Of a stretch of 43,604 nucleotides of DNA, positions 35,989-43,604 are shown piece after piece. The DNA is taken from positions 1 to 43,604 of the forward strand of contig CAZMHF010000014.1 in assembly GCA_964566025.1 (NCBI GenBank), in the 5' to 3' direction. Position numbers and translations under genes: made by a program. Under the pieces are notes generated by a model. That model did no database searches and was not told the origin of the DNA. It saw nothing but the letters and a program-made list of their open reading frames with translations. Position 1 is the stretch's first letter, and the number at the start of each line of letters is the position of its first letter. The DNA comes from RGIG8306 sp964566025 (GTDB taxonomy: Bacteria; Bacillota; Clostridia; Lachnospirales; Lachnospiraceae).

Positions 35989-36020
35989 AGCTATGTTATT
36001 GCGAAAGGAAAAGTATAAAA

Positions 36021-37727
36021 ATGGAAGATAATAAACTTCAGAATCAACATACGGACACAAAAAAGCAATTTTTCCGAAGTGTACTGTTAGCATTTTCATT
36101 TGTATTTACATTTATTTTGTATGTAACGATTGATTTATTTGCTTCAAATCGAGGATCGTTGCCATTTTATTTTTCAGAAATGATAGGTAGTGTATTGGTT
36201 TTAGCAAGTGTTGTATTTGTTATATTAGCTTTACTACTTTTTCTTACGAAAGGTGTGCTACATAAGAGTATATATGCGTTTATTTTAGGATTGACGTTGA
36301 TCGGATATTTACAAGGGATGTTTTTTAATGTTGATTTCGGTGAATTGACAGGGGATGCTATCAATTGGGGTGCCTATACAACAACAGCAGTCATTAATAC
36401 ACTTACCTGGATTGCCATCATGGTATTTATCATGTTCTTTGCATTTTCCAAGAAAAAGAAAATGCAAGCGATTTACAAACAAATTTCTTTGTTTGTACCG
36501 ATTTTGATAGTAGGAATGCAAGCTACAGGACTCGCGTCTATTTTGTTGACAACAGATGTGATTTATGATGTCTCACCAGAGGAATATTTATCAACGGAAG
36601 GAAGATTTGATCTTTCTAAAGACGATAATATTCTTGTTTTTTTGATTGATCGATTGGACGTTCGATATATTGATGACGTTCAACAAAGATATAGTGATTT
36701 TTTTGAAGAATTAGATGGATTTACGTATTATGATGACAACACATCATTATACTGCCGAACGTTCCCCGCAGTTGTGAATATGTTGACGGGGAAGCTTTGG
36801 GATTATTCGGAGCCAGCAGCTAATTACTTTGATGACGCATATAAAACAGGAACATTTATTCCTACGTTACAAGATGCAGGCTATGATACTAAGATATATA
36901 TATCAAAAGGGTATTCGTATTCGGATGTGGCTCAAGTAAAACCATTAGCATCTAACGTCATTGCAAGTCAACGCGAGGTTGATAATCAATCTATGCTTGC
37001 GAAAAATTTAAAATTCGCAGCATTTCGATATATGCCACATATATTAAAAAAACATTTTTATATTACATCGAATGATTTTACCGATGTAATTACTAGTGAG
37101 CAAAACAATATCTTTGCACCAAATGATAAAGAATTTTATGATAGCTTGCTTGATGAGGGATTAACGGCAAATAAAGAAGATAAGAATTTTATGTATTATC
37201 ATTTTTTTGGTTCGCATGCTCCTTATACGCTTGATGAAAATGTACAAGAAGTTGAAGAATCTGATAGCACGTCGCAAACAATTGCTTGTTTTAAGATTAT
37301 TTATGAATATATAGCGCAGCTAAAAAAATTAGGTTTGTATGATAAAACAACCATTATCATTACGGGAGACCATCCAAAGTCAGAGGATATCTATTTACTA
37401 GACCGTTCAAAAGTAACTGCTCTATTTGTAAAGCCCAAAGAAGCAAAAGATACGAAGCTTATTGTTTCTAAAGCAGAGGTATCACATAGCAATTTCCAAG
37501 CAAGTATCTTAAAAGCAGCAGGTGTTCCGTATAGTGATTTTGGACTAGCCTATGATGATATTTCAGAGGAAGATGAAATCGTGCGCAAGTTTTATTATCG
37601 TGTATCCGGCACATATATGCCAGATAAAAAGGGCCACTTAGAGAGCTTTGGTATTCGTGGTAATGCAAGGATTTTCAGCAATTGGAAAAAGTACGATGAT
37701 ATAATTATCAAACACCCATATGGGTGA
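36021..37727 (+). CDS. Five-helix membrane protein with sulfatase/LTA-synthase-like ectodomain (paralogue A)
   Basis: The 568 residues contain five membrane helices (about 18-40, 53-76, 82-103, 121-143, 155-177) and then an extracellular alkaline-phosphatase-fold domain, the layout of lipoteichoic acid synthase and related phospho-transferases. Likely active-site residues are D210 in FLIDRLD, the nucleophile T247 in CRTFPAVVNMLTG, H399 in FGSHAPYT, and D450-H451 in TGDHPKS. LtaS-type enzymes move glycerol phosphate from phosphatidylglycerol to a polymer; here the exact substrate is unknown. The residue after DH is Pro, where the paralogue at 40142 has Gly. It heads the cluster behind its own promoter. 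A sulfatase role is less likely because the Cys/Ser sulfatase signature is absent. Confidence 0.78.
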   Translation: MEDNKLQNQHTDTKKQFFRSVLLAFSFVFTFILYVTIDLFASNRGSLPFYFSEMIGSVLVLASVVFVILALLLFLTKGVLHKSIYAFILGLTLIGYLQGMFFNVDFGELTGDAINWGAYTTTAVINTLTWIAIMVFIMFFAFSKKKKMQAIYKQISLFVPILIVGMQATGLASILLTTDVIYDVSPEEYLSTEGRFDLSKDDNILVFLIDRLDVRYIDDVQQRYSDFFEELDGFTYYDDNTSLYCRTFPAVVNMLTGKLWDYSEPAANYFDDAYKTGTFIPTLQDAGYDTKIYISKGYSYSDVAQVKPLASNVIASQREVDNQSMLAKNLKFAAFRYMPHILKKHFYITSNDFTDVITSEQNNIFAPNDKEFYDSLLDEGLTANKEDKNFMYYHFFGSHAPYTLDENVQEVEESDSTSQTIACFKIIYEYIAQLKKLGLYDKTTIIITGDHPKSEDIYLLDRSKVTALFVKPKEAKDTKLIVSKAEVSHSNFQASILKAAGVPYSDFGLAYDDISEEDEIVRKFYYRVSGTYMPDKKGHLESFGIRGNARIFSNWKKYDDIIIKHPYG

Positions 37728-37786
37728 TTCATATATGCTAGGTTGTATCAATTTAAAATTACATATTATTTAAAAGGAGAACTACG

Positions 37787-37993
37787 ATGTTTACGATGAA
37801 TTTAAGTTATATTGATCCATCAACAATGACCTATATTATTCAATTAGTTGGCGGAGCTGTTATTATTGGTGGCGTTGCCGTTGGAATTATGTGGCACAAA
37901 ATTAAACGCTTCTTTACAAAGAAAAAAGACAATAAAGATACAAATACAATTGATAGAAGCAATACAGAATCAGACGAGGATATGTTTGATTAA
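37787..37993 (+). CDS. Small single-helix membrane protein with YIDPST motif
   Basis: The 68 residues hold a short N-terminal segment, YIDPSTMTYIIQ, one membrane helix (about 16-36), a basic stretch and an acidic, Asp/Asn-rich tail. AAAGGAG lies 8 bases before the ATG, so it is well supported as a gene. Small proteins starting with a Y-[IL]-D-P-[GS]-[TS] motif and one helix recur in bacterial genomes and often go unannotated; I recall them near surface-polymer genes, but cannot check that here. Its place inside the cluster suggests a partner or assembly subunit for the flanking membrane proteins. Confidence 0.75.
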   Translation: MFTMNLSYIDPSTMTYIIQLVGGAVIIGGVAVGIMWHKIKRFFTKKKDNKDTNTIDRSNTESDEDMFD

Positions 37994-38008
37994 TAGGAGA
38001 AAACGAAA

Positions 38009-40126
38009 ATGGCCAATATCATGTCCTTTTTAACAAACTTAATTGGGATTCCATTAGGTTGGATTTTTTATGCGTGTGTAACAATTGTTAAAGATTATGG
38101 ATTATCAATTATATTCTTTACGTTGATTTCGAAGTTGATTCTTTTTCCAGTATCCTTTATGGTGCAAAAAAACTCGGTGAAGCTTGTTCGATTAAGACCA
38201 GAATTGAATCGTCTTGAAGCAAAATATCTCTACGATAGAGATGCGTTTTACGATGAGCAAATTAAGTTATACAAACGTGAAAAATATAGTGTTTTTGCAG
38301 GATTTATCCCTTTGTTCTTGCAGATTTTCATGGTAATTGGTCTGATTAATGTGATTTACAACCCCATGTATCATATTATGCGCGTTGACAATGAAACGAT
38401 TAATGCATTTACAGAGGTTACAAAAGAGATTTTGGAAACCGATGAATTAGGAAGTTCTCCGCAGCTAAAAACAATTGCTCTTATAAAAGATGGAAAAGGG
38501 CTAGATAAATATAGTGCCATTGTGGCAAAAGGCGATATAACTACAAATAACATTATTAAAAAAGTCAACGATCTAAACATGAAGTTTTTAGGCATTGATT
38601 TAGCAGCTATGCCAAATGTTTTGAAACCATCACTTTTGTGGATTATTCCGATTTTAGCGGGTGTTAGTGCTTTCGTAATGTGCTATGAACAAAATAAAGT
38701 GAATGTTCTACAAAAGGAACAAGGATTTTTAGGTAAATGGGGAATTACCATTTTCCTAGTACTGTTTTCATTATATTTTGGATTTGCTGTGGCATGCGGT
38801 GTCGGACTTTACTGGATTTTTAGTAACGTTTTTTCGATCGGACAAATGTTCTTAAATAATGCCATCTATTCTCCTAAAAAACATATAGACTATATCGCGC
38901 TTGAGGAGAGTAAAGAAGAGCTTCGTCTTGCAAAAGAAGCGCTTCATGTAAAAAAGACAAAACTGTTTGACAATAGTCCAGAGCATAAAAAAGCAGTAGC
39001 AGATTACAAGCGATTCTTTGCAGTTCCTGATAATGATATGCGACTTGTATTTTACTCAGAAGCTTCAGGTTTTTATAAATATTTTAAGCCAACGATTGAT
39101 GAAATATTGGCAAATTCAACATTGATAGTGCATTATGTAACAAGCGATATTGATGATGCCGTTTTTGCTATTGAGCATGAACGCTTTAAGGCGTACTATA
39201 TTGATGAGGCAAAACTCATTTCATTGATGATGAAAATTACAGCAGATATGGTGATTATGACAATGCCAGACTTGCAAACATACCACATTAAGCGCTCACT
39301 TGTTCGTAAGGATGTCGAATATGTGTATGTAAGTCATGGTGGAACAAGCATGAATTTAACGCTTCGTACAGGTGCCATTGATCATTTTGATACGATTTTC
39401 GTCGTAAGTGAAGAGCAAGCAAAAGAAGTGCGAGCAATGGAAGCGTTGCGACAAACAAAGAAAAAAGGAATTTTGAAATGCGGCTATCCATTACTTGATA
39501 ATATGATCACTTCTTACGAAGAAAATCTTGAAAACTCTTCCGAAGAAAATGCGGTTTGGACCGTTTTGATTGCACCTTCGTGGCAAGAAGATAATATATT
39601 AGATAGTTGCTTAGATCCTATATTAGAATCATTATTAGAGAAGGACATTCGCGTTGTCGTTCGTCCTCACCCACAATATATTCGACGATTTGCAGATCGT
39701 ATGAATGCAATTTTAGTGAAATATCAAGATAAGATGAGCGATATGTTTGTAATAGAAACAGATTTCTCATCAAACAAGACCGTTTATTCGGCTGATTTAA
39801 TGATTACTGATTGGTCTGGTATTAGTACAGAATATAGCTTTACGACATTAAAGCCAACGTTATTTATTAACACAGAAATGAAAATTGTAAATCCTGATTA
39901 CGATCAGATTGATTTAGTACCTTATGATATTACTTTGCGTGATATTATAGGAAAATCAATTTCAAAAGAAGAATCGGAGAAAATCTATGAAATTATTAAA
40001 ACAATTTTATCCGAAAAAGAACATTATCGAAAGATTATTCAAGATGAGCGTGAACGCTATTATTACAATTTAGGGAATAGTGCTACCGTAGCAAGTAACT
40101 ATATTTCAAAAAGATTGGATTATTAA
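38009..40126 (+). CDS. YidC/Oxa1-like domain fused to CDP-glycerol glycerophosphotransferase-like domain
   Basis: A 705-residue fusion. Residues 1-290 resemble a YidC insertase: YGLSIIFFTLISKLILFPVS then VRLRPELNRLEAKY, with further helices near 97-117, 206-226 and 245-275. The positively charged groove residue is Lys42 where YidC has Arg. After a charged linker (295-335), residues 340-705 resemble TagF/TagB-type glycerophosphotransferases: VSHGGTSMN (H443), RPHPQ (H554) and TDWSGISTEYSF at 600-611. These enzymes add glycerol phosphate from CDP-glycerol. The fusion would place the transferase on the inner membrane face. Automatic annotation would probably call it YidC; a true insertase role is doubtful. 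It starts 15 bases after the small-protein gene. Confidence 0.8.
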   Translation: MANIMSFLTNLIGIPLGWIFYACVTIVKDYGLSIIFFTLISKLILFPVSFMVQKNSVKLVRLRPELNRLEAKYLYDRDAFYDEQIKLYKREKYSVFAGFIPLFLQIFMVIGLINVIYNPMYHIMRVDNETINAFTEVTKEILETDELGSSPQLKTIALIKDGKGLDKYSAIVAKGDITTNNIIKKVNDLNMKFLGIDLAAMPNVLKPSLLWIIPILAGVSAFVMCYEQNKVNVLQKEQGFLGKWGITIFLVLFSLYFGFAVACGVGLYWIFSNVFSIGQMFLNNAIYSPKKHIDYIALEESKEELRLAKEALHVKKTKLFDNSPEHKKAVADYKRFFAVPDNDMRLVFYSEASGFYKYFKPTIDEILANSTLIVHYVTSDIDDAVFAIEHERFKAYYIDEAKLISLMMKITADMVIMTMPDLQTYHIKRSLVRKDVEYVYVSHGGTSMNLTLRTGAIDHFDTIFVVSEEQAKEVRAMEALRQTKKKGILKCGYPLLDNMITSYEENLENSSEENAVWTVLIAPSWQEDNILDSCLDPILESLLEKDIRVVVRPHPQYIRRFADRMNAILVKYQDKMSDMFVIETDFSSNKTVYSADLMITDWSGISTEYSFTTLKPTLFINTEMKIVNPDYDQIDLVPYDITLRDIIGKSISKEESEKIYEIIKTILSEKEHYRKIIQDERERYYYNLGNSATVASNYISKRLDY

Positions 40127-40141
40127 AATTTAGGTGAAGAT

Positions 40142-41842
40142 GTGAGTGAAAAACAAGTTTTTGATCAAAAGTACAAAAAAATAGCCTATGCCATATACGT
40201 AAGCTTTGCGTTTGGTTTTACATTTATTACATTCGGTGTTTTTGATATCTATATGACGAATATGGCAGATTTTCCATTTGTATTAAAAGATATTATTTTA
40301 CCAACACTCTGCGTTACATTCATTGTTATATGCTTATTATCACTTTGTCTTGTTTTTTTAATGAAACGTATTTATAATGAGGCAATAACCGTTTTGACAG
40401 GATTACTGATTTGTGGTTATGCACAATTTATGTTTTTAAATCTGAATCTAGGTCAATTAAATGGCAATGCAATTGATTGGTCAAAGTACGGTATTCATTG
40501 GCTGTTTAATCTAATGGCTTGGATTCTGATCATAGGGGCATTATTTGTTCTAAAGAAATTCGCCTTTGACTTGTGGAAGAAGAGCATGTTGTTTTTGCCA
40601 TTTTTAATTATTGGCATGCAATTAACTGGTTTGGTCTCTTCATTATTGAAAACGGAAGTTATGATTGAAGAAAAAAATCAATTATATTTATCAACAAAGG
40701 GTATTTTTGAAATGTCCTCAAAGGAAAATATCATTATTTTATTATTAGATCGATTAGATGGTGATTATATAAGTGAAGTGATTGAAGATGATCCAAACTA
40801 TTTTGATTTTTTAGACGGTTTTACGTACTATGACAATAATATTTCGCAATACGCGCGAACGTTTCCATCTGTAACATCGATGTTTACAGGTGTTCAAACA
40901 GATTATTCAAAGCCAGCTACGCAATATTTTAAGTATGCGTGGGGACAACAAAATTTTATGGAATTATTAAAGCGAAATGGTTATACGACAAAAATGTATT
41001 CGTATAAAAACTATGTATATTCAGATATCAGCCAAGTTCAAACGAAAATTGATAATATATCAAAGGGAAGCATTCACTATAGTTCCAGTTCTATTATGAA
41101 GCAATTATTAAAATTAAGCGGATATCGCTATATGCCACATGTTTTAAAGCGATTTTTTTGGATTCCAAGCCAAGAATTTAATTCGCTGAAGATTAAAGAG
41201 GCTGAATCTGAACTGCCATATGTATGTGATGATCGTCTTTTTTATGATAATTTACTAGAAGGTGGATTAACTGTTCAAGATAAGCGAAAGAACTTTGAAT
41301 TTATTCATCTAGATGGTATTCATGAACCACTTCGATGGGATGAGAATTTTGAACGGATACCTGTGTGGGAGGGCTCAACGCTTAAGCAGACAAAAGGTTC
41401 ATTTAAAATTGTTGAAACATTTCTTTCAAAGTTAAAAGAATTGAATTTATACGATGATGCGACCATTATTATTTTAGGTGACCACGGGTATTCACACGAT
41501 AATTCTAAAATGAAAGAGTCCATGACAACGGCATTATTCATTAAAGAAAGTGGACAAACAAATACGCCGCTAGCTGTTTCTAATAAACCTCTTTCGCATG
41601 ACAATTTTAGAGCATCCATTTTAAAATATGCAGGGCTTAATTATGAGCACTTTGGTGTTCCATATTCCGATATAGAGGAAGAGGATAAAGTTATCCGCGA
41701 CTTTTATTACCGTGTCAATGGAGCAACGGGGCGTTATGCTGTTGATGGAATTTTAGAGAAATTCAAAATAAGAGGCGATGCCAATGACTTCTCTAATTGG
41801 GAGAAAGTTGGTGAGAGTAAAGTTAAATACCCACATGGGTAA
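40142..41842 (+). CDS. Five-helix membrane protein with sulfatase/LTA-synthase-like ectodomain (paralogue B)
   Basis: The 566 residues are a clear paralogue of the 36021 gene, alike from the membrane helices (about 14-38, 51-73, 80-100, 120-137, 148-169) to the last residues (NWEKVGESKVKYPHG against NWKKYDDIIIKHPYG). Active-site candidates are D203 in LLLDRLD, nucleophile T240 in ARTFPSVTSMFTG, H394 in DGIHEP, and D447-H448 in the canonical GDHG. The start is GTG 40142 with AGGTGA 5 bases upstream; the ATG at 40140 runs into a stop. Two copies in one cluster suggest separate steps, such as primer formation and chain extension, as with LtaP/LtaS in Listeria; that parallel is inference. Confidence 0.78.
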   Translation: MSEKQVFDQKYKKIAYAIYVSFAFGFTFITFGVFDIYMTNMADFPFVLKDIILPTLCVTFIVICLLSLCLVFLMKRIYNEAITVLTGLLICGYAQFMFLNLNLGQLNGNAIDWSKYGIHWLFNLMAWILIIGALFVLKKFAFDLWKKSMLFLPFLIIGMQLTGLVSSLLKTEVMIEEKNQLYLSTKGIFEMSSKENIIILLLDRLDGDYISEVIEDDPNYFDFLDGFTYYDNNISQYARTFPSVTSMFTGVQTDYSKPATQYFKYAWGQQNFMELLKRNGYTTKMYSYKNYVYSDISQVQTKIDNISKGSIHYSSSSIMKQLLKLSGYRYMPHVLKRFFWIPSQEFNSLKIKEAESELPYVCDDRLFYDNLLEGGLTVQDKRKNFEFIHLDGIHEPLRWDENFERIPVWEGSTLKQTKGSFKIVETFLSKLKELNLYDDATIIILGDHGYSHDNSKMKESMTTALFIKESGQTNTPLAVSNKPLSHDNFRASILKYAGLNYEHFGVPYSDIEEEDKVIRDFYYRVNGATGRYAVDGILEKFKIRGDANDFSNWEKVGESKVKYPHG

Positions 41843-41856
41843 AGAGGAGGTAAACT

Positions 41857-42234
41857 ATGCAATATATTAGCACAGAAAAAGCACCATCAGCCATCGGACC
41901 ATATTCGCAAGGAATCATTGTCAATCATATGGTTTTTACATCAGGACAAATTCCATTGGTTCCTGAAAGTGGAGAAATTCTAGAGGGCGATATCGCTGTC
42001 CAAACGCATCAAGTATGCAAAAACATTCAAGCAGTTTTACAAGAAGCAGAGGTTGATTTTTCAAATGTTATTAAAACAACTTGCTTTCTTGCTGATATGA
42101 ATGATTTTGCAGCATTTAATGAAGTATACGCACAATACTTTGTTTCAAAACCAGCACGTTCATGTGTGGCTGTAAAAACATTGCCTAAAAACGTTTTGTG
42201 CGAAGTTGAAGTGATTGCATACAAAGGAGAATGA
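41857..42234 (+). CDS. ridA: RidA family enamine/imine deaminase
   Basis: Hydrolyses reactive 2-aminoacrylate and related enamines released by pyridoxal-phosphate enzymes. The 125 residues match the YjgF/YER057c/UK114 family: APSAIGPYSQGI at the start, VFTSGQIPL, and near the end the ARSCVAVKTLP segment with the conserved active-site arginine, then EVEVIAYKGE. AGAGGAGG precedes the ATG. It sits just upstream of metY, itself a PLP enzyme that forms such by-products, which gives a clear functional link. No terminator separates it from the gene before. Confidence 0.95.
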   Translation: MQYISTEKAPSAIGPYSQGIIVNHMVFTSGQIPLVPESGEILEGDIAVQTHQVCKNIQAVLQEAEVDFSNVIKTTCFLADMNDFAAFNEVYAQYFVSKPARSCVAVKTLPKNVLCEVEVIAYKGE

Positions 42235-42236
42235 AA

Positions 42237-43514
42237 ATGAATTATTCAAGAGAAACATTATGTGTTCAAGGCGGATGGGAACCTTCAAAAGGCGAACCAC
42301 GCGTGCTTCCAATTTACCAAAGCACAACGTACAAATATGATAATAGTGAACAAATGGCAAAGCTTTTTGATTTAGAGGAGAGTGGTTATTTTTATTCGCG
42401 TCTTCAAAATCCAACCTGTGATGTGGTAGCTAAAAAGATTTGTCAATTGGAAAATGGTGTGGCTGGTATGCTGACAAGCTCAGGGCAAGCTGCTAGTTTT
42501 TTTGCCATTACAAATATTGCTGGCGCTGGAGACCATGTGATTAGTTCATCACGTTTATATGGCGGCACATCAAATTTATTTATGGTTACATTAAAAAAAC
42601 TAGGAATTGATTTTACATTAGTGGATCCTGATGCAACAAAAGAGGAAATTCAAAAAGAATTCCGTACAAATACAAAAGCTGTTTTTGGTGAGTCGATTGC
42701 CAATCCAGCATTAGTTGTATTAGATATTGAGAAGTTTGCTGAGATTGCCCATGAAAATGGCGTACCACTAATTATTGATAATACATTTGCTACTCCAATT
42801 AATTGTCGCCCATTTGAGTTTGGAGCAGATATTGTTATTCACTCAACAACAAAATATATGGACGGTCACGCACTAGCAATTGGTGGTTGTATCGTAGATT
42901 CAGGTAATTTTGATTGGGATGCGAATGCAGAAAAATTCCCAGGACTAACAACACCTGATGAATCTTACCATGGACTTATTTATACAAAGGCATTTGGCAA
43001 GGGAGCGTATATTACAAAAGCAGTTGTTCAGCTTATGCGTGATTTAGGCTCATGTCAGTCACCACAAAATGCTTTTCTAACAAATATCGGACTTGAAACA
43101 TTGCACCTTAGAATGCCTAGACATTGCGAAAATGCGCTTGCTGTGGCAAAATACTTAAGCGGACATGAAAAAGTAGCATGGGTGGAATATCCGGGACTAG
43201 AAGGCAGCAAATATTACGAGCGCGCACAAAAATATATGCCAAATGGTACATGTGGTGTTCTTTGTTTTGGTATTAAAGGTGGTGTTGATAAATCAATTAA
43301 CTTTATGGATAAATTAAAATTGGCAGCGATTGTTACACATGTAGCTGACTCTAGAACATCGCTATTACATCCAGCTAGTCATACACATCGTCAATTAAGC
43401 GAGGAACAACTAATCGAAGCGGGCGTAAAGCCTGATCTAATTCGTTTTTCTGTTGGAACAGAAGATGTAAAAGATATTATTGCAGATTTAGAACAAGCAT
43501 TGGAAACCGTATAA
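42237..43514 (+). CDS. metY: O-acetylhomoserine aminocarboxypropyltransferase (sulfhydrylase)
   Basis: PLP enzyme that makes homocysteine from O-acetylhomoserine and sulfide, or related gamma-replacements, in methionine synthesis. The 425 residues match the Cys/Met metabolism family: YQSTTYKY, YSRLQNPT, SSGQAASF, DNTFATP and the PLP-binding lysine in HSTTKYMDGH near residue 206. ATG 42237 is preferred because AAAGGAG lies 7 bases upstream; ATG 42231 overlaps the ridA stop but is too close to that site. No SAM riboswitch or T-box lies directly upstream. Methionine gamma-lyase is a related alternative, but the length and motifs fit MetY better. Confidence 0.9.
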   Translation: MNYSRETLCVQGGWEPSKGEPRVLPIYQSTTYKYDNSEQMAKLFDLEESGYFYSRLQNPTCDVVAKKICQLENGVAGMLTSSGQAASFFAITNIAGAGDHVISSSRLYGGTSNLFMVTLKKLGIDFTLVDPDATKEEIQKEFRTNTKAVFGESIANPALVVLDIEKFAEIAHENGVPLIIDNTFATPINCRPFEFGADIVIHSTTKYMDGHALAIGGCIVDSGNFDWDANAEKFPGLTTPDESYHGLIYTKAFGKGAYITKAVVQLMRDLGSCQSPQNAFLTNIGLETLHLRMPRHCENALAVAKYLSGHEKVAWVEYPGLEGSKYYERAQKYMPNGTCGVLCFGIKGGVDKSINFMDKLKLAAIVTHVADSRTSLLHPASHTHRQLSEEQLIEAGVKPDLIRFSVGTEDVKDIIADLEQALETV

Positions 43515-43562
43515 ATTTAAGAAGATACGACCATTTTCAATCAAGACGGATTTTAACCTCCC

Positions 43563-43604
43563 AAGGAAGTCCCCCGCCTCTTAGGCGGTGGGTGGAACTT
43601 CCTT
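43563..43604 (+). mobile_element. Hairpin resembling an IS200/IS605-type element end (cut by window end)
   Basis: AAGGAAGT (43563-43570) pairs with ACTTCCTT (43597-43604). Inside it CCC and CCGCC pair with GGCGG and GGG, with one bulged T and a TCTTA loop. GC-rich hairpins of this form (CCCCCGCCTC..TTAGGCGGTGGG) are typical of the ends of IS200/IS605 and TnpB-bearing elements. No tnpA or tnpB lies upstream, so the body would lie beyond the window, or this is a solitary remnant. It lacks a T-run, so it is not a classic terminator, although read-through past metY would meet it. Confidence 0.45.

Noticed and set aside
37713..37726. Perfect palindrome over the stop codon of paralogue A, with a similar one at 41828-41841 in paralogue B
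   Set aside because: Both arise from the codons of the shared K-[HY]-P-[YH]-G C terminus; the stems are short and no T-run follows, so a terminator or operator is not supported.
41843..41856. SAM riboswitch or T-box before ridA-metY
   Set aside because: Only 14 bases separate ridA from the preceding gene and no such structure is seen in the coding sequence upstream.

Overview
The window reads as a stretch of chromosome from a low-GC, Gram-positive anaerobe of the class Clostridia, most likely near Lachnospiraceae/Lachnospirales (inference). Support comes from AT-rich coding sequence, strong AGGAGG-type ribosome binding sites, sigma-A-type promoters with TGnTATAAT boxes, the electron-bifurcating NfnAB pair, formate-tetrahydrofolate ligase, and the Firmicute block priA-def-fmt-rsmB-rlmN-prpC-prkC-rsgA-rpe-thiN. 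Almost every gene is on the + strand; the one convincing minus-strand gene lies between thiN and rpsO. No rRNA, tRNA or CRISPR array is visible.

Layout. 1-2230: a 97-bp repeat, a truncated response-regulator start, an unrecognised membrane protein, and a second, fuller copy of the repeat that forms a multi-hairpin 5' leader for the translesion polymerase dinB, whose promoter carries a LexA/SOS box. 3564-9437: xylulokinase, nfnA-nfnB, rlmH, an SGNH (CE2-like) esterase and a hotdog thioesterase. 9642-13573: a small repeat protein with its own promoter and terminator, then a coupled PIG-L deacetylase / YfhO membrane glycosyltransferase pair. 13680-18276: ftsK/spoIIIE and fhs. 18356-31264: murF followed by a long housekeeping run (replication restart, formyl-Met processing, rRNA methylation, the Ser/Thr kinase-phosphatase pair, ribosome assembly GTPase, ribulose-phosphate epimerase, thiamine pyrophosphokinase), with very short gaps or overlaps throughout. 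31236-34403: the minus-strand orphan, then rpsO-pnp with a leader, an intercistronic hairpin and a strong final terminator. 34443-43514: glpK, a four-gene envelope cluster, then ridA and metY. The window ends in a hairpin that resembles an IS200/IS605 element end.

The most unusual module is 36021-41842. Two paralogous five-helix membrane proteins with an alkaline-phosphatase/sulfatase-fold ectodomain (the topology of lipoteichoic acid synthase) flank a 68-residue single-helix protein and a 705-residue fusion of a YidC/Oxa1-like membrane domain to a CDP-glycerol glycerophosphotransferase (TagF-like) domain. Glycerol kinase sits directly upstream. The simplest reading is a dedicated system that builds and modifies a glycerol-phosphate surface polymer, with the YidC-like part acting as membrane anchor or platform; this is inference.

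The second unusual feature is the hairpin-array repeat. It is 180 bp in its fuller copy, has five strong stem-loops in a row, and ends a few bases before a gene start in both clear copies.
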